The notes beneath the pieces are model-generated. The model was not told where the DNA came from and made no database searches. It worked only from the letters and a program-made list of their open reading frames with translations. 49,058 nt of DNA from Clostridiales bacterium (GTDB lineage Bacteria > Bacillota > Clostridia > Oscillospirales > Oscillospiraceae). Of the stretch, positions 25,664-34,275 are shown in pieces. The first letter of the stretch is position 1. Every line of letters begins with the position of its first letter. The translations under genes were made by a program, and so were the position numbers. The stretch is from positions 1-49,058 of the forward strand of contig JAJQBR010000125.1 in the NCBI GenBank assembly GCA_021203185.1, given 5' to 3'.

Positions 25664-25689
25664 GGATGGATGCTCCTTCCTGCGATTTA

Positions 25690-25708
25690 CTATTCATGCA
25701 GTGAATAG
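25690..25708. promoter_or_regulatory. LysR-box-like dyad
   Basis: CTATTCA, 5 bases, TGAATAG: a perfect 7-base inverted repeat that contains T-N11-A. Its centre lies about 63 bases upstream of the estimated reductase transcription start, the usual LysR recognition position. Confidence 0.65.
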
Positions 25709-25726
25709 CAGGTTCCGATATTGCTA

Positions 25727-25756
25727 TTGTACATTCTTTTCAGCCTGTTGTAAACT
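25727..25756 (+). promoter_or_regulatory. promoter for the aldo-keto reductase
   Basis: TTGTAC, 18 bases, TAAACT. It lies 46 bases before the start codon. Confidence 0.45.
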
Positions 25757-25802
25757 AGAAAGCGGAAAGAAACCAAATTCCCGTAAAACAGGAGGTAAAA
25801 CG

Positions 25803-26687
25803 ATGCAATATGTAACTTTAAACAACGGCGTGAAAATGCCCCAGCTGGGCTTTGGTGTGTACCAGGTGACAAAGGAGGCGTGCGAGCACTGCGTTCTGGA
25901 TGCGCTGGAAATCGGATATCGCTCTTTTGACACGGCCCAAAGCTATTTCAATGAGGAAGAAGTAGGATCTGCTATTCAAAAGTCTGGATTGCCGCGGGAG
26001 GAGATTTTTCTCACCACCAAGGTATGGATTGAGCATTACGGCTATGAGCAGGCCAAGACTTCGGTACTGGAATCCATGCAGAAACTCCAGGTAGACTATT
26101 TGGATTTGTGTCTGCTTCACCAACCGTTCGCAGATTACTACGGTGCTTGGCGGGCTTTAGAGGATCTGTACGAAGCTGGAAAAATTCGTGCCATTGGCGT
26201 ATCCAACTTCTATCCTGACCGTCTGGTGGATATTGCGAATTTCGCAAGGATTCGTCCTATGGTCAATCAAATTGAGACCCATCCGCTGAACCAACAAACG
26301 CTTGCCAAACAGTATTTGAACAAGTATGGTATCCAAATGGAAGCCTGGGCACCCTTTGGTGAGGGACGCGGTGGTCTGTTTGAGAATAATGTACTAAAAT
26401 CCATCGGCGCAAAGTATGATAAAACCACAGCCCAGGTCATGCTCCGTTGGCACATCCAGCGCGGTACGGTGGTAATCCCTAAGTCCATTCGCAAGGAGCG
26501 CATGGAGGAAAATTTCAATGTTTTCGATTTTACCTTAACAGACGAGGATATGGTCGCTATTGCTGCTCTGGACACTGGAACAAGCTCCTTTTTCTCTCAC
26601 TATGACCCCGCGATTGTGGAGTGGTTTGTTCAAATGGTGGATGCCCGAAAGCAGAACCATGACAGCTCGAAAGAAGAGAAAATTTGA
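25803..26687 (+). CDS. aldo-keto reductase
   Basis: A 294-residue NADPH-dependent carbonyl reductase of the AKR barrel family. The tetrad is visible: Asp and Tyr in FDTAQSYFNEEE, Lys in TTKVWIEHYG, and His in LLHQPFADYY. The nucleotide-binding end has IPKSIRKERMEENF. The physiological substrate is unknown. ATG at 25803 has AGGAGG 7 bases upstream; the frame extends further up but nothing supports it. GC is lower than in neighbours: I count 27 of 60 bases as G or C at 26221-26280 against 43 of 60 at 24001-24060, hinting at acquisition. It is divergent from the LysR gene. Confidence 0.92.
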   Translation: MQYVTLNNGVKMPQLGFGVYQVTKEACEHCVLDALEIGYRSFDTAQSYFNEEEVGSAIQKSGLPREEIFLTTKVWIEHYGYEQAKTSVLESMQKLQVDYLDLCLLHQPFADYYGAWRALEDLYEAGKIRAIGVSNFYPDRLVDIANFARIRPMVNQIETHPLNQQTLAKQYLNKYGIQMEAWAPFGEGRGGLFENNVLKSIGAKYDKTTAQVMLRWHIQRGTVVIPKSIRKERMEENFNVFDFTLTDEDMVAIAALDTGTSSFFSHYDPAIVEWFVQMVDARKQNHDSSKEEKI

Positions 26688-26786
26688 TAATCATATGACC
26701 CTCAGGAAGTAGAATGGTTTAGGACGTTCGCAAAATAATGCCTGCCGGACAGACAAAAACATCTGAACAGCCCTTGTCCCCAAATC

Positions 26787-26842
26787 AAACACCGACCAGA
26801 CAGCCCTTCCCGCAGCGAAGGGAGACCGCCTGGTCGGTGTTT
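26787..26842. terminator. terminator between the reductase gene and gatB
   Basis: A 13-base outer stem (26787-26799 and 26830-26842) enclosing a smaller CCCTTC/GAAGGG hairpin. It serves two convergent genes. Confidence 0.65.
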
Positions 26843-26844
26843 CG

Positions 26845-28281
26845 TTACAGTTCCGCGAGTTTTTTGTTCAGCGTCTGGTTGACCACCTTGGGGTCGCCCT
26901 TGCCCCTGAGGGCCTTCATGCACTGGCCCATCAGGAAGCCGGAGGCTTTCTTTTTGCCCGCCTTGTAGTCGGCAATCGACTGGGGGTTGGCGGCGAGAAC
27001 ATCGTTTACTACCTGTTCCACCAGGCCCGTGTCGCTGACCTGCTCCAGGCCGTGGGTCTGCACATAGGCGTCGATGTCGCCGTTGTCGTCGAACACGGCC
27101 CGGAACACCTTGACGGCGGTGTTGCGGTTCAGCTTGCCCTGGCTCACCAGGCCGATGAGGTGGGCCAGCGCCTCCGGCGCGAACACCACCTGCTTGATGT
27201 CCAGGCTCTTTTCCTTCAGCTCCCGCAGCACCTCGCCCTGAATCCAGTCGCTGGCCTGCTTGGGGGCGGCGCCCGCCGCCACCGTGTCCTCAAAGTAAGC
27301 GGCCATGGCGCGGGTGTCGGTGAGCAGGGCGGCGTCCTTCTCGGAGAGGCCCCACTCCCGCTGGTAGCGCTCCCGCTTGGCGGGGGCCATCTCCGGCATG
27401 GCGGCCCGGAGGCCGTCCAGATAGCTGCCCGACAGCTCCATGGGCGGGATGTCCGGCTCCGGGAAATACCGGTAGTCCTGGGCGTTCTCCTTGGAGCGCA
27501 TGGAGATGGTGGCGTCCTTGTTGTCGTCCCAGCGGCGGGTCTCCTGAATCACCCGCTTGTGATCCATCTCGATGAGTTCCTCCTGCCGCCGGGCCTCATA
27601 CGCGATGGCGCGGGAGATGGCCTTAAAGGAGTTCAGGTTTTTCATCTCGGTGCGGGTACCCAGTTCGCTGCTGCCCTGGGGCCGGACGGAGAGGTTCACG
27701 TCGCAGCGGAGGCTGCCCTCCTGCATTTTGCAGTCGGAGACACCCAGATATTCCAGCGTAGAGCGCAGCTTTTCCAGATAGGCGATGACCTCATCCCCGG
27801 AGCGGAAGTCCGGCTCGGTGACGATTTCAATCAGTGGCACGCCGCAGCGGTTGTAGTCCGCTCTGGTCTGGTCGATCCAGTTGTCGTGGACCAGCTTGCC
27901 CGCGTCCTCCTCCATGTGCAGCTCGTGGATGCGGATGACCTTTTTCTCGCTGCCCACCTGAATGGGTACCTTGCCGTTGCGTCCGATGGGCAGGTACAGC
28001 TGAGATACCTGGTAGGCTTTGGGCAGGTCAGGGTAAAAGTAGTTCTTCCGGTCAAATTTGCAGTACTGCGTCACGTCGCAGTTCAGAGCCAGCGACGCTT
28101 TCGCGGCGTATTCCAGCACCTTTTTGTTCATCACCGGCAGGCTCCCCGGCATACCGGTGCAGACCGGGCAGACGTGGGTGTTGGGGTCGCCGCCAAAGGC
28201 GGTGGTGCAGGAGCAGAAAATTTTGGTTTTCGTGGCCAGTTCCACATGGGTTTCCAGGCCGATTACCACTTCCCAGTTCAT
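26845..28281 (-). CDS. gatB: Asp-tRNA(Asn)/Glu-tRNA(Gln) amidotransferase subunit B
   Basis: GatB activates the mischarged aminoacyl-tRNA and accepts ammonia from GatA. The 478-residue protein has the N-terminal signature VIGLETHVELATKTKIFC, GALRCDVNLSVRP-type motif EGSLRCDVNLSV, EMKNLNSF, and a C-terminal YqeY-like tail (GFLMGQCMKALRGKGDP). It starts within the gatA stop (ATGA overlap). The last gene of the operon. Confidence 0.96.
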   Translation of the reverse strand: MNWEVVIGLETHVELATKTKIFCSCTTAFGGDPNTHVCPVCTGMPGSLPVMNKKVLEYAAKASLALNCDVTQYCKFDRKNYFYPDLPKAYQVSQLYLPIGRNGKVPIQVGSEKKVIRIHELHMEEDAGKLVHDNWIDQTRADYNRCGVPLIEIVTEPDFRSGDEVIAYLEKLRSTLEYLGVSDCKMQEGSLRCDVNLSVRPQGSSELGTRTEMKNLNSFKAISRAIAYEARRQEELIEMDHKRVIQETRRWDDNKDATISMRSKENAQDYRYFPEPDIPPMELSGSYLDGLRAAMPEMAPAKRERYQREWGLSEKDAALLTDTRAMAAYFEDTVAAGAAPKQASDWIQGEVLRELKEKSLDIKQVVFAPEALAHLIGLVSQGKLNRNTAVKVFRAVFDDNGDIDAYVQTHGLEQVSDTGLVEQVVNDVLAANPQSIADYKAGKKKASGFLMGQCMKALRGKGDPKVVNQTLNKKLAEL

Positions 28282-29750
28282 TCCTTGCCACCTCCCACGG
28301 GCGATTTCTGATGATAGTTCGTATCCTGCTGGTAGGCGTAAGCCGCGTCCAGCACCTTCTGCTCGCCCAGAGCGGGGCCGATGAGCTGCGCGCCGATGGG
28401 CAGGCCGTTTTTGTCCAGGCCGCAGGGCATGGAGAGACCCGGCAGACCCGCCAGGTTCACGGAGACGGTGTAAATGTCGCTGAGGTACATTTGCAGGGGG
28501 TTGGACAGGCTCTCTCCCAGTTTGGGGGCGGTGGTGGGGGCTACCGGCATTAGAATCAGGTCGTACTTGGAAAAAGCGTCGTCAAACGCGCTCTTGATGA
28601 CCGCTTTCACCTGGAGGGCCTTGTTGTAATAGGCGTCGTAGTAGCCGGTGGAGAGGACGAAGGTACCCAGCAAAATCCGCCGCTTGACCTCGCTGCCGAA
28701 GCCCTCGGTGCGGGTCTTGTTGTAGAGGTCGGTCAAATCCTCGTAGTTCTCCGCCCGCCAGCCGTATTTCACGCCGTCGAACCGGGACAGGTTGGAACTG
28801 GCCTCCGCCGCCGCGATGATATAATAGGTGGGTACCACGTACTCCATAATGGGCAGCCGAAACTCCTTGATTTCTGCTCCGCGCTCTTTCAGCACGTCGG
28901 CCACGGACAGAACCGCAGCGCGAACCTCCGGGTCAAGACCGTCCCCGAAGCAGTCCACGGGAATGCCGATTTTTTTGCCGGTCAGGTCGGCGGAGAGGTT
29001 CTCCAACAGGTGGCCGCAGGGGGCCTCCAGAGAGGTGCCGTCCCGTGGGTCTTTGCCCATGATGAGATCCAGCACGGCGGCGCAGTCCTCCGCAGAGCGG
29101 GCCAGGGGGCCGATTTGGTCCAGAGAGGAGGCGTAGGCGATAAGGCCGTACCGGGAGACGGTGCCGTAGGTGGGCTTGATGCCCGTGACGCCGCAGTAGG
29201 AGGCGGGCTGGCGGATGGAGCCGCCGGTGTCGGAGCCGAGGGCGTACCAGCACTCCCGGTTGGCCACCGCCGCCGCCGCGCCACCGGAGGACCCGCCGGG
29301 GACGTGGCCCAGATTCCAGGGGTTCTTCGTGGGGCCGTAGTAGGAGGTCTCGGTGGTGGACCCCATGGCGAACTCGTCCATGTTCAGCTTGCCCAGGTTG
29401 ACGGAACCGGCCTTTTGCAGCCGCTCCATCACCGTGGCCTGGTAGGGGGGCTTAAAATCCCCCAGGATTTTGGAGGCGCAGGTGGTTTTGACCCCCAGGG
29501 TGCAGATGTTGTCCTTGATGGCGGCGGGGACCCCGGCCAGCGGGCCGGACAGCTCCCCGCCCCGGAGCCTGGCCTGCACCTGTTCGGCCTCCCGCAGGGC
29601 ATCTTCTTCTAAGATGGTGATAAAGGCGTTGTTGTCCGGGTTGGCGGCGGCGATGGCGTCCAGCGCCGTCCGGGTGGCCTCCTTGACGCTGACCTCCCCG
29701 GCGGCGATGAGCCGCCCCAGAGCCAGGGCAGAATAGTCCAATAAACTCAT
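28278..29750 (-). CDS. gatA: Asp-tRNA(Asn)/Glu-tRNA(Gln) amidotransferase subunit A
   Basis: GatA is the glutaminase that supplies ammonia to GatB. The 490-residue amidase-signature protein has the Lys of the Ser-cisSer-Lys triad in AAIKDNICT and the serine-rich motifs GGSSGGAAAAVA and GSDTGGSIRQPA. The length matches the family. ATG at 29750 has GAGGAGGG upstream. It starts 13 bases after gatC and its stop overlaps gatB. Confidence 0.96.
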   Translation of the reverse strand: MSLLDYSALALGRLIAAGEVSVKEATRTALDAIAAANPDNNAFITILEEDALREAEQVQARLRGGELSGPLAGVPAAIKDNICTLGVKTTCASKILGDFKPPYQATVMERLQKAGSVNLGKLNMDEFAMGSTTETSYYGPTKNPWNLGHVPGGSSGGAAAAVANRECWYALGSDTGGSIRQPASYCGVTGIKPTYGTVSRYGLIAYASSLDQIGPLARSAEDCAAVLDLIMGKDPRDGTSLEAPCGHLLENLSADLTGKKIGIPVDCFGDGLDPEVRAAVLSVADVLKERGAEIKEFRLPIMEYVVPTYYIIAAAEASSNLSRFDGVKYGWRAENYEDLTDLYNKTRTEGFGSEVKRRILLGTFVLSTGYYDAYYNKALQVKAVIKSAFDDAFSKYDLILMPVAPTTAPKLGESLSNPLQMYLSDIYTVSVNLAGLPGLSMPCGLDKNGLPIGAQLIGPALGEQKVLDAAYAYQQDTNYHQKSPVGGGKE

Positions 29751-29763
29751 GTGGCGTCCCTCC

Positions 29764-30051
29764 TCAGTCTACGGTTTTGGGAACCAAAAAGGCCGTGTCG
29801 TCGTGGGCGGGGGCGTTGGACAGCAGGGCGGCGCGGCCGCCGAAGTCCTCCACCACGTCCTCCCGCAGCACGTTCTTCACGGGGAAGGTGTGGCTCATCG
29901 GCTCGATGTCGCTGGTATCCAGCCGGTTGAGGATGTCCATATAGCCAATGATTTGCTCCAGTTCCCCGGCCATTTTGACCTTCTCCTCCTCCGGCAGCTT
30001 GAGCCGGGAGAGGACGGAGACATAATCCACCAAATCTGTGGTAATTTTCAT
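29764..30051 (-). CDS. gatC: Asp-tRNA(Asn)/Glu-tRNA(Gln) amidotransferase subunit C
   Basis: A 95-residue GatC that clamps GatA to GatB. The pattern YVSVLSRLKLPEEEKVKMAGELEQIIGYMDILNRLD and PMSHTFPVKNVLREDV is typical. ATG at 30051 has AAAGGAG upstream. It follows aspS by 18 bases. Confidence 0.94.
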   Translation of the reverse strand: MKITTDLVDYVSVLSRLKLPEEEKVKMAGELEQIIGYMDILNRLDTSDIEPMSHTFPVKNVLREDVVEDFGGRAALLSNAPAHDDTAFLVPKTVD

Positions 30052-30069
30052 AACAACGGCTCCTTTCCG

Positions 30070-31392
30070 TTACGGCTCCAGCCGGGACAGGTCTCTGGGG
30101 AACAGGCTGGCGTAGCGGACGTTGTCCAGCCCGCAGAGCTTCATGGTCAGCCGCTCCAGGCCGATGCCCAGACCGCCGTGGGGCGGCATACCGTGTTTGT
30201 GAATCATCAGGTAGCTCTGGAAATCGTCAGGGTTCATCCGCTTGGCCTTCATCTTGGCCACCTGCTGGTCGTAGTCGTGGATGCGCTGTCCGCCGGTGGT
30301 GACCTCCATGCCCCGGAACAGCAGGTCGAAGGAGAGGGTGTACCGGGGGTCGTCGGGGTCGTCCATGGCGTAGAAGGGGCGCTTCTTCACCGGATAGTGG
30401 GTGACAAAGACAAAGTCCGCATCAAACTCCTCCTTGAAGTAGCGGCCAATGTTGACCTCCTCCTCCGGTTCCAGGTCATAGGGGTCCCGGATGGGCCGGT
30501 GGTACTTCTCCGCCGCCAGCCGCTTGGCCTCGTCGAACCGGCAGACGGGGATTTGCTCCACCTGGGGCAGTTCCACCCCCAGCCGGTTCAGGTCGGCGCT
30601 GTACTCCTCGGCCAGCAGTTTGACAGCCCGTTTCAGGAAACCGGCCTCCATCTCCATCACGTCCTGGAAGGAGTCGATATAGCCCATTTCAAAATCCAGG
30701 CCGATATACTCGTTCAGGTGGCGGGTGGTGTTGTGCTTCTCCGCCCGGAACACCGGGCCAATTTCGTAGACCCGCTCGAACACGCCCACCATCATCTGCT
30801 TGTAGAACTGAGGGGACTGGGCCAAAAACGCCTTGCGGTTGAAGTATTCCATGCGGAAGATGTTGGAGCCGCCCTCCGCTCCGGCGTGGACGATTTTGGG
30901 GGTGTGAATTTCTGTGAAGCCGTGCTCGGTCAGGTGGTCCCGGAAGGCCCGGCACAGCCCCTCCTCGATTTTGAACACGCTGCGGCGTTTCAGGTTCCGC
31001 AGCACCACCGGGCGCAGGGGCAGCTCGGTGTCCATGTTCAGCTTCAGCTTGTATTTGTTCACCGGGACGGGCATGGGGGCCGCCGGGGTGGTCAGAATCC
31101 GAACCGATTCCACCGCCAGTTCGTACCCGCCGGGAGCGCGTTCGTCGGAGCGCACCAGACCGATGAGTACCACGGTACACTCCTCCTGGAGGCCGCTCAG
31201 GTCCAGGTCCCCGTCGCAGACGCATTGCAGCGCCCCATCCCGCATCCGCAGGGTCAGGAAGGTCATGCCCCCCATGGGCCGCAGGGCGTGGATCGCGCCG
31301 TGGACGGTCACGTTTTCTCCCAGGTGACTGCCGTCCAGCACCTGGGCGCAGGTCAGGTCGCTTCGCTCCAGCTTGCCGCTGAGAAATTCCAT
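30070..31392 (-). CDS. aspS: aspartate--tRNA ligase, archaeal-type (possibly nondiscriminating)
   Basis: A class II synthetase of about 440 residues, the short archaeal/eukaryal-like form without the bacterial insertion domain. It has an N-terminal OB-fold (about 1-100), motif 2 FRAEKHNTTRHLNEY, and motif 3 GLGIGLERLTMKL. Placed just before gatCAB, it probably charges both tRNA(Asp) and tRNA(Asn), the latter then amidated. I prefer ATG at 31392; ATG 31404 is too near AAGG. A T-box and terminator lie upstream. If the genome has a bacterial AspRS elsewhere, this one may serve tRNA(Asn) mainly. Confidence 0.9.
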   Translation of the reverse strand: MEFLSGKLERSDLTCAQVLDGSHLGENVTVHGAIHALRPMGGMTFLTLRMRDGALQCVCDGDLDLSGLQEECTVVLIGLVRSDERAPGGYELAVESVRILTTPAAPMPVPVNKYKLKLNMDTELPLRPVVLRNLKRRSVFKIEEGLCRAFRDHLTEHGFTEIHTPKIVHAGAEGGSNIFRMEYFNRKAFLAQSPQFYKQMMVGVFERVYEIGPVFRAEKHNTTRHLNEYIGLDFEMGYIDSFQDVMEMEAGFLKRAVKLLAEEYSADLNRLGVELPQVEQIPVCRFDEAKRLAAEKYHRPIRDPYDLEPEEEVNIGRYFKEEFDADFVFVTHYPVKKRPFYAMDDPDDPRYTLSFDLLFRGMEVTTGGQRIHDYDQQVAKMKAKRMNPDDFQSYLMIHKHGMPPHGGLGIGLERLTMKLCGLDNVRYASLFPRDLSRLEP

Positions 31393-31404
31393 AATCACAC
31401 ACAT

Positions 31405-31734
31405 CCTTTTTCGGTTCCGGGGAGGTACGCTCCCGGTTTTGACTCAATTTGAGGCAGCAAAAACGCCCCGGACCATCGAAAAAACGATAGTCCGGGGCGG
31501 AACAGTTCACATTCCGCGGTACCACCCGCGTTTGCATCTCCCCATTGAGCTGCCTCTCTCATCCCCTTAACGCGGGAAAACGGACGGCCCTACCCCTCCC
31601 AACGGAAGCTCGAACCGTCGGCTCCGGAGCGTTGCGCGGTCCCCCTGCCAGCTGACCGGGCTTTCAGCCAGTGACCCGGTCTCTCTGCTGCGGCGCCAGG
31701 GCGCGGTCTCCTTCACAGCGTTTGAACAGTATTT
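31405..31734 (-). promoter_or_regulatory. T-box riboswitch of the aspS-gatCAB operon
   Basis: Transcribed on the minus strand. The T-box motif is at 31514-31532 (reverse complement: AACGCGGGTGGTACCGCGG) and the competing terminator at 31464-31499 with a T run at 31459-31463. Stem I includes an AGAGAG bulge and a GGCTGAAAGCC apical loop region near 31661-31685. The specifier is not settled: GAC (Asp) at 31639-31641 or AAC (Asn) at 31631-31633. Uncharged tRNA would raise expression. Confidence 0.9.
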
Positions 31735-31763
31735 ATTCTAGCGGCTTTTTCCCGCTCTGTCAA
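31735..31763 (-). promoter_or_regulatory. promoter for the T-box operon
   Basis: Minus-strand TTGACA, 17 bases, TAGAAT, close to consensus. Confidence 0.75.
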
Positions 31764-31815
31764 GGTCATTTTGCATAATTTCGCGGCGTGTCTTGCACGA
31801 GAATTGTACAGACAC

Positions 31816-32250
31816 TTATTCTGCTTCCTTGTTTTCCGTCCCCACAATGGCACGAATCTTCGCCATGGTGTTCATGGTGGTCTCCAGTTCCTCCCCGGGG
31901 ATGGCGCGAACCACCTTCTCGAAGGAGTCCGACAGCCGCTGCCGCTGGCTGGTCATCAGCTCCCTGGCCCGGTTGGTCAGGCTGACATAGGTGCGCTCCC
32001 GCTTCTCGTCGGTTTCCCAGAGGACGTAGCCCTTTTCCATCAGGGCGTGGATGGATTTGGAGGCCACGGGGACGGTCACGTCCATTTCCGCCGCCAGGTC
32101 GGAGAGATAGACCCTGCCGTCCTCCGCCCCGCAGCGCTCAATGTGGTACAGCCAGAGGAAGTCGGTCTGGTCGATGAAGGCAAAGACCCGCTCCACGCTC
32201 AACCGGTTCAGGAAGAAATCCTCCCCCAAATTGTTTTGAATCGCCGCCAT
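31816..32250 (-). CDS. MarR-family regulator downstream of citrate synthase
   Basis: A 144-residue winged-helix protein. The recognition region is VYLSDLAAEMDVTVPVASKSIHALMEKGYV and the wing WETDEKRERTYVSLT. ATG at 32250 lies one base after the citrate synthase stop, with GAGGAG upstream, so the two are coupled. Upstream frame extensions are shadows. Ligand and targets are unknown; a role in controlling the citrate synthase-flavodoxin cluster is plausible. Confidence 0.85.
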   Translation of the reverse strand: MAAIQNNLGEDFFLNRLSVERVFAFIDQTDFLWLYHIERCGAEDGRVYLSDLAAEMDVTVPVASKSIHALMEKGYVLWETDEKRERTYVSLTNRARELMTSQRQRLSDSFEKVVRAIPGEELETTMNTMAKIRAIVGTENKEAE

Positions 32251-32251
32251 C

Positions 32252-33601
32252 TCACCGCTCCTCTCTGGGGATATAGTTCTTATAGGTGACCAAACTCTTG
32301 TAGGCCGGGCGGATGATCTTGTCGGCGCTAACCAGTTCCTCGATGCGGTGGGCGCTCCAGCCCACAATGCGGGCGGTGGCAAACAGGGGGGTATAAAGCT
32401 CCCGGGGGATGCCCAGCATATCGTAGACAAAGCCGCTGTAGAAGTCCACATTGGGGCTGACGCCCTTGTAAATGCGCCGCTCCTGGGCAATGACCTGGGG
32501 GGCCAGCCGCTCAATGTTGTTATAGAGCTGTAAATCGGTTTCCCGGTGCTTCGCCACGGCCAGCCGCTCCACGTAGCTTTTGAAAATGCGCTCTCTGGGG
32601 TCGGAGAGGGAGTAGACGGCGTGACCCATGCCATAAATCAGCCCCTTGCGGTCAAACGCCTCCTTGTGCAGCAGCTTTCGCAGGTATGCGATGATCTCGT
32701 CGTCGTCCCCGAAGTCGGAGATGTGCTGACGGGCGTCGTCCATCATGTTCATCGCCATCAGGTTGGCCCCGCCGTGCTTGGGGCCTTTCAGGGAGGACAT
32801 GGCCGCAGCGATGGCGGAGTAGGTGTCCGCGCCGGAGGAAGTCACCACACGGGTGGTGAAGGTGGAATTGTTGCCGCCGCCGTGTTCCATGTGCAGCAAC
32901 AGCGCCACGTCCAGAACCTGGGCCTCCAGGGTGGTGAAGTTCATGTCGGGCCGGAGCATCCGCAAAAAGTTTTCCGCGATGGAGAGGGAGTCGTCCGCCC
33001 GGTGGATATACATACTCCCGTCGTTGTCGTAGTGGTTGTGGGCGTGGTAACCGTACACCGCCATCATGGGGAAGGTGGCGATGAGCTGGATGCACTGGCG
33101 CAGCACGTTGTCGATGGCAAGGTCGTCCTTGCGCTCGTCATAGGAGGCCAGGGTCAGGATGCTCCTGGTCATGGAGTTCATGATGTCCGGGCCGGGAGCT
33201 TTCATAATCACATCTCTGGTGAAGTTGGTGGGCAGGCGCATACAGTCCGCCAGCACCTGTTGGAAGTCCAGCAGCTCCTGCTTGTCCGGCAATTGGCCGA
33301 ACAGCAGCAGATAGGCCGCCTCCTCAAAGAGGTACCGCTTGCCAATGCCGCCGCTGACCAGCTCCCGCACATCGTATCCCCGGTAGAGCAGCTGCCCATC
33401 GCAGGGAACCTGCACACCGTCCACATTGTCGAAGGCTTTCACCTCGGAGATGTTGGTCAAACCGGTCAGCACGCCCTTGCCGTTTTCGTCCCGCAGGCCC
33501 TTTTTCACGCTGTATTCCGTGTATAGATCCTTGTGGATGTAGCCGCTCTGCTGGCAGAGGGACTGCTTTTGGTGGGTGTAATCGTAAATACTGTGTATCA
33601 T
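32252..33601 (-). CDS. citrate synthase
   Basis: Condenses acetyl-CoA with oxaloacetate. The 449-residue protein keeps the catalytic residues: His in GPKHGGAN, His in YGMGHAVY, and Asp in NVDFYSG. The length and N-terminal extension resemble the citrate/2-methylcitrate family of Firmicutes, so propionyl-CoA use cannot be excluded. ATG at 33601 has AGGAA upstream, two bases after the flavodoxin stop. The likely setting is glutamate synthesis from 2-oxoglutarate, since no other TCA gene is here. Confidence 0.9.
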   Translation of the reverse strand: MIHSIYDYTHQKQSLCQQSGYIHKDLYTEYSVKKGLRDENGKGVLTGLTNISEVKAFDNVDGVQVPCDGQLLYRGYDVRELVSGGIGKRYLFEEAAYLLLFGQLPDKQELLDFQQVLADCMRLPTNFTRDVIMKAPGPDIMNSMTRSILTLASYDERKDDLAIDNVLRQCIQLIATFPMMAVYGYHAHNHYDNDGSMYIHRADDSLSIAENFLRMLRPDMNFTTLEAQVLDVALLLHMEHGGGNNSTFTTRVVTSSGADTYSAIAAAMSSLKGPKHGGANLMAMNMMDDARQHISDFGDDDEIIAYLRKLLHKEAFDRKGLIYGMGHAVYSLSDPRERIFKSYVERLAVAKHRETDLQLYNNIERLAPQVIAQERRIYKGVSPNVDFYSGFVYDMLGIPRELYTPLFATARIVGWSAHRIEELVSADKIIRPAYKSLVTYKNYIPREER

Positions 33602-33603
33602 AC

Positions 33604-34134
33604 TCAATTCCTCATCTGTTCTTTTCGTCCAGCCCGACCCAATACCTCTTTTGCGAACTGTCTGGCCCGATCCAGGTCGGCGGCATCGGGGTGTCCGACA
33701 GATTTCTGCTGCTGGGCCTCCATCGCCTCCAGCATCTGGGGCGAGAAAGAATCCTCATGCTCCCGCATCTCTTTCAGGAACGCCGGGGAAATGGCCCCCT
33801 GGCAGCAGAAAAACCCCAGGTCGATGTAGTCGTCCGGCATCCACACATCGATGTTGTGCCGAATCCGCTGTTGATACGCTTCGTCTCCCATGCCGCAGGT
33901 GGCGAACAGCGCCAGTCGTTTGCCCTCCAGCTTCTCCAGCACGTCGGTCACGTCCATGGGACAGCTGCCCCGGTTCACCGCGAAGCCCAGAAAGACCAGG
34001 CCGGGGGTCTCTGTGCCGTCGTAGTCCTCCACCGGCTCGATGAGCTTGGAGCGGCCGGGGAGAGCGTCAAAAATCGCCTCTGCAACCTTCTCCGTGTTGC
34101 CGGTCCTGCTGGAATACAAAACAAGAAATTCCAT
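33604..34134 (-). CDS. flavodoxin-like protein
   Basis: A 176-residue protein with the FMN phosphate loop YSSRTGNTEK (residues about 6-15), LGFAVNRGSCP and a GFFCCQGAIS segment typical of the short flavodoxin family. It is an electron carrier or oxidoreductase of unknown partner. Some gut Firmicutes have similar flavodoxins beside MarR regulators (for example BilS in bilirubin reduction), but no BilR-like reductase is in the window, so that name is not supported. ATG at 34134 has AGGAGG 6 bases upstream. Confidence 0.8.
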   Translation of the reverse strand: MEFLVLYSSRTGNTEKVAEAIFDALPGRSKLIEPVEDYDGTETPGLVFLGFAVNRGSCPMDVTDVLEKLEGKRLALFATCGMGDEAYQQRIRHNIDVWMPDDYIDLGFFCCQGAISPAFLKEMREHEDSFSPQMLEAMEAQQQKSVGHPDAADLDRARQFAKEVLGRAGRKEQMRN

Positions 34135-34208
34135 ACGATACCTCCTGATGCGCTGCGCGAGATCAAACTGCCGGGGAGCGAACCGTTTCGCTTCCTGATT
34201 CATAATTG

Positions 34209-34231
34209 GTTCACATTGTTCACAAGTAAAC
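34209..34231. promoter_or_regulatory. candidate MarR operator, site 2
   Basis: A 23-base site with ends GTTCA and GTAAAC matching the site at 34727-34749, placed in a likely promoter of the flavodoxin gene (minus strand TTTACT, 17 bases, AATTAT). Confidence 0.5.
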
Positions 34232-34275
34232 TATCTGCAAATAAGAGTTTTCGCCCGCGTAAAACAAGGGGCCGT

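Noticed and set aside
33604-34134. Naming the flavodoxin BilS and the MarR protein BilQ of bilirubin reduction
   Set aside because: Size and neighbour fit loosely, but there is no BilR-type reductase and the next gene is citrate synthase.
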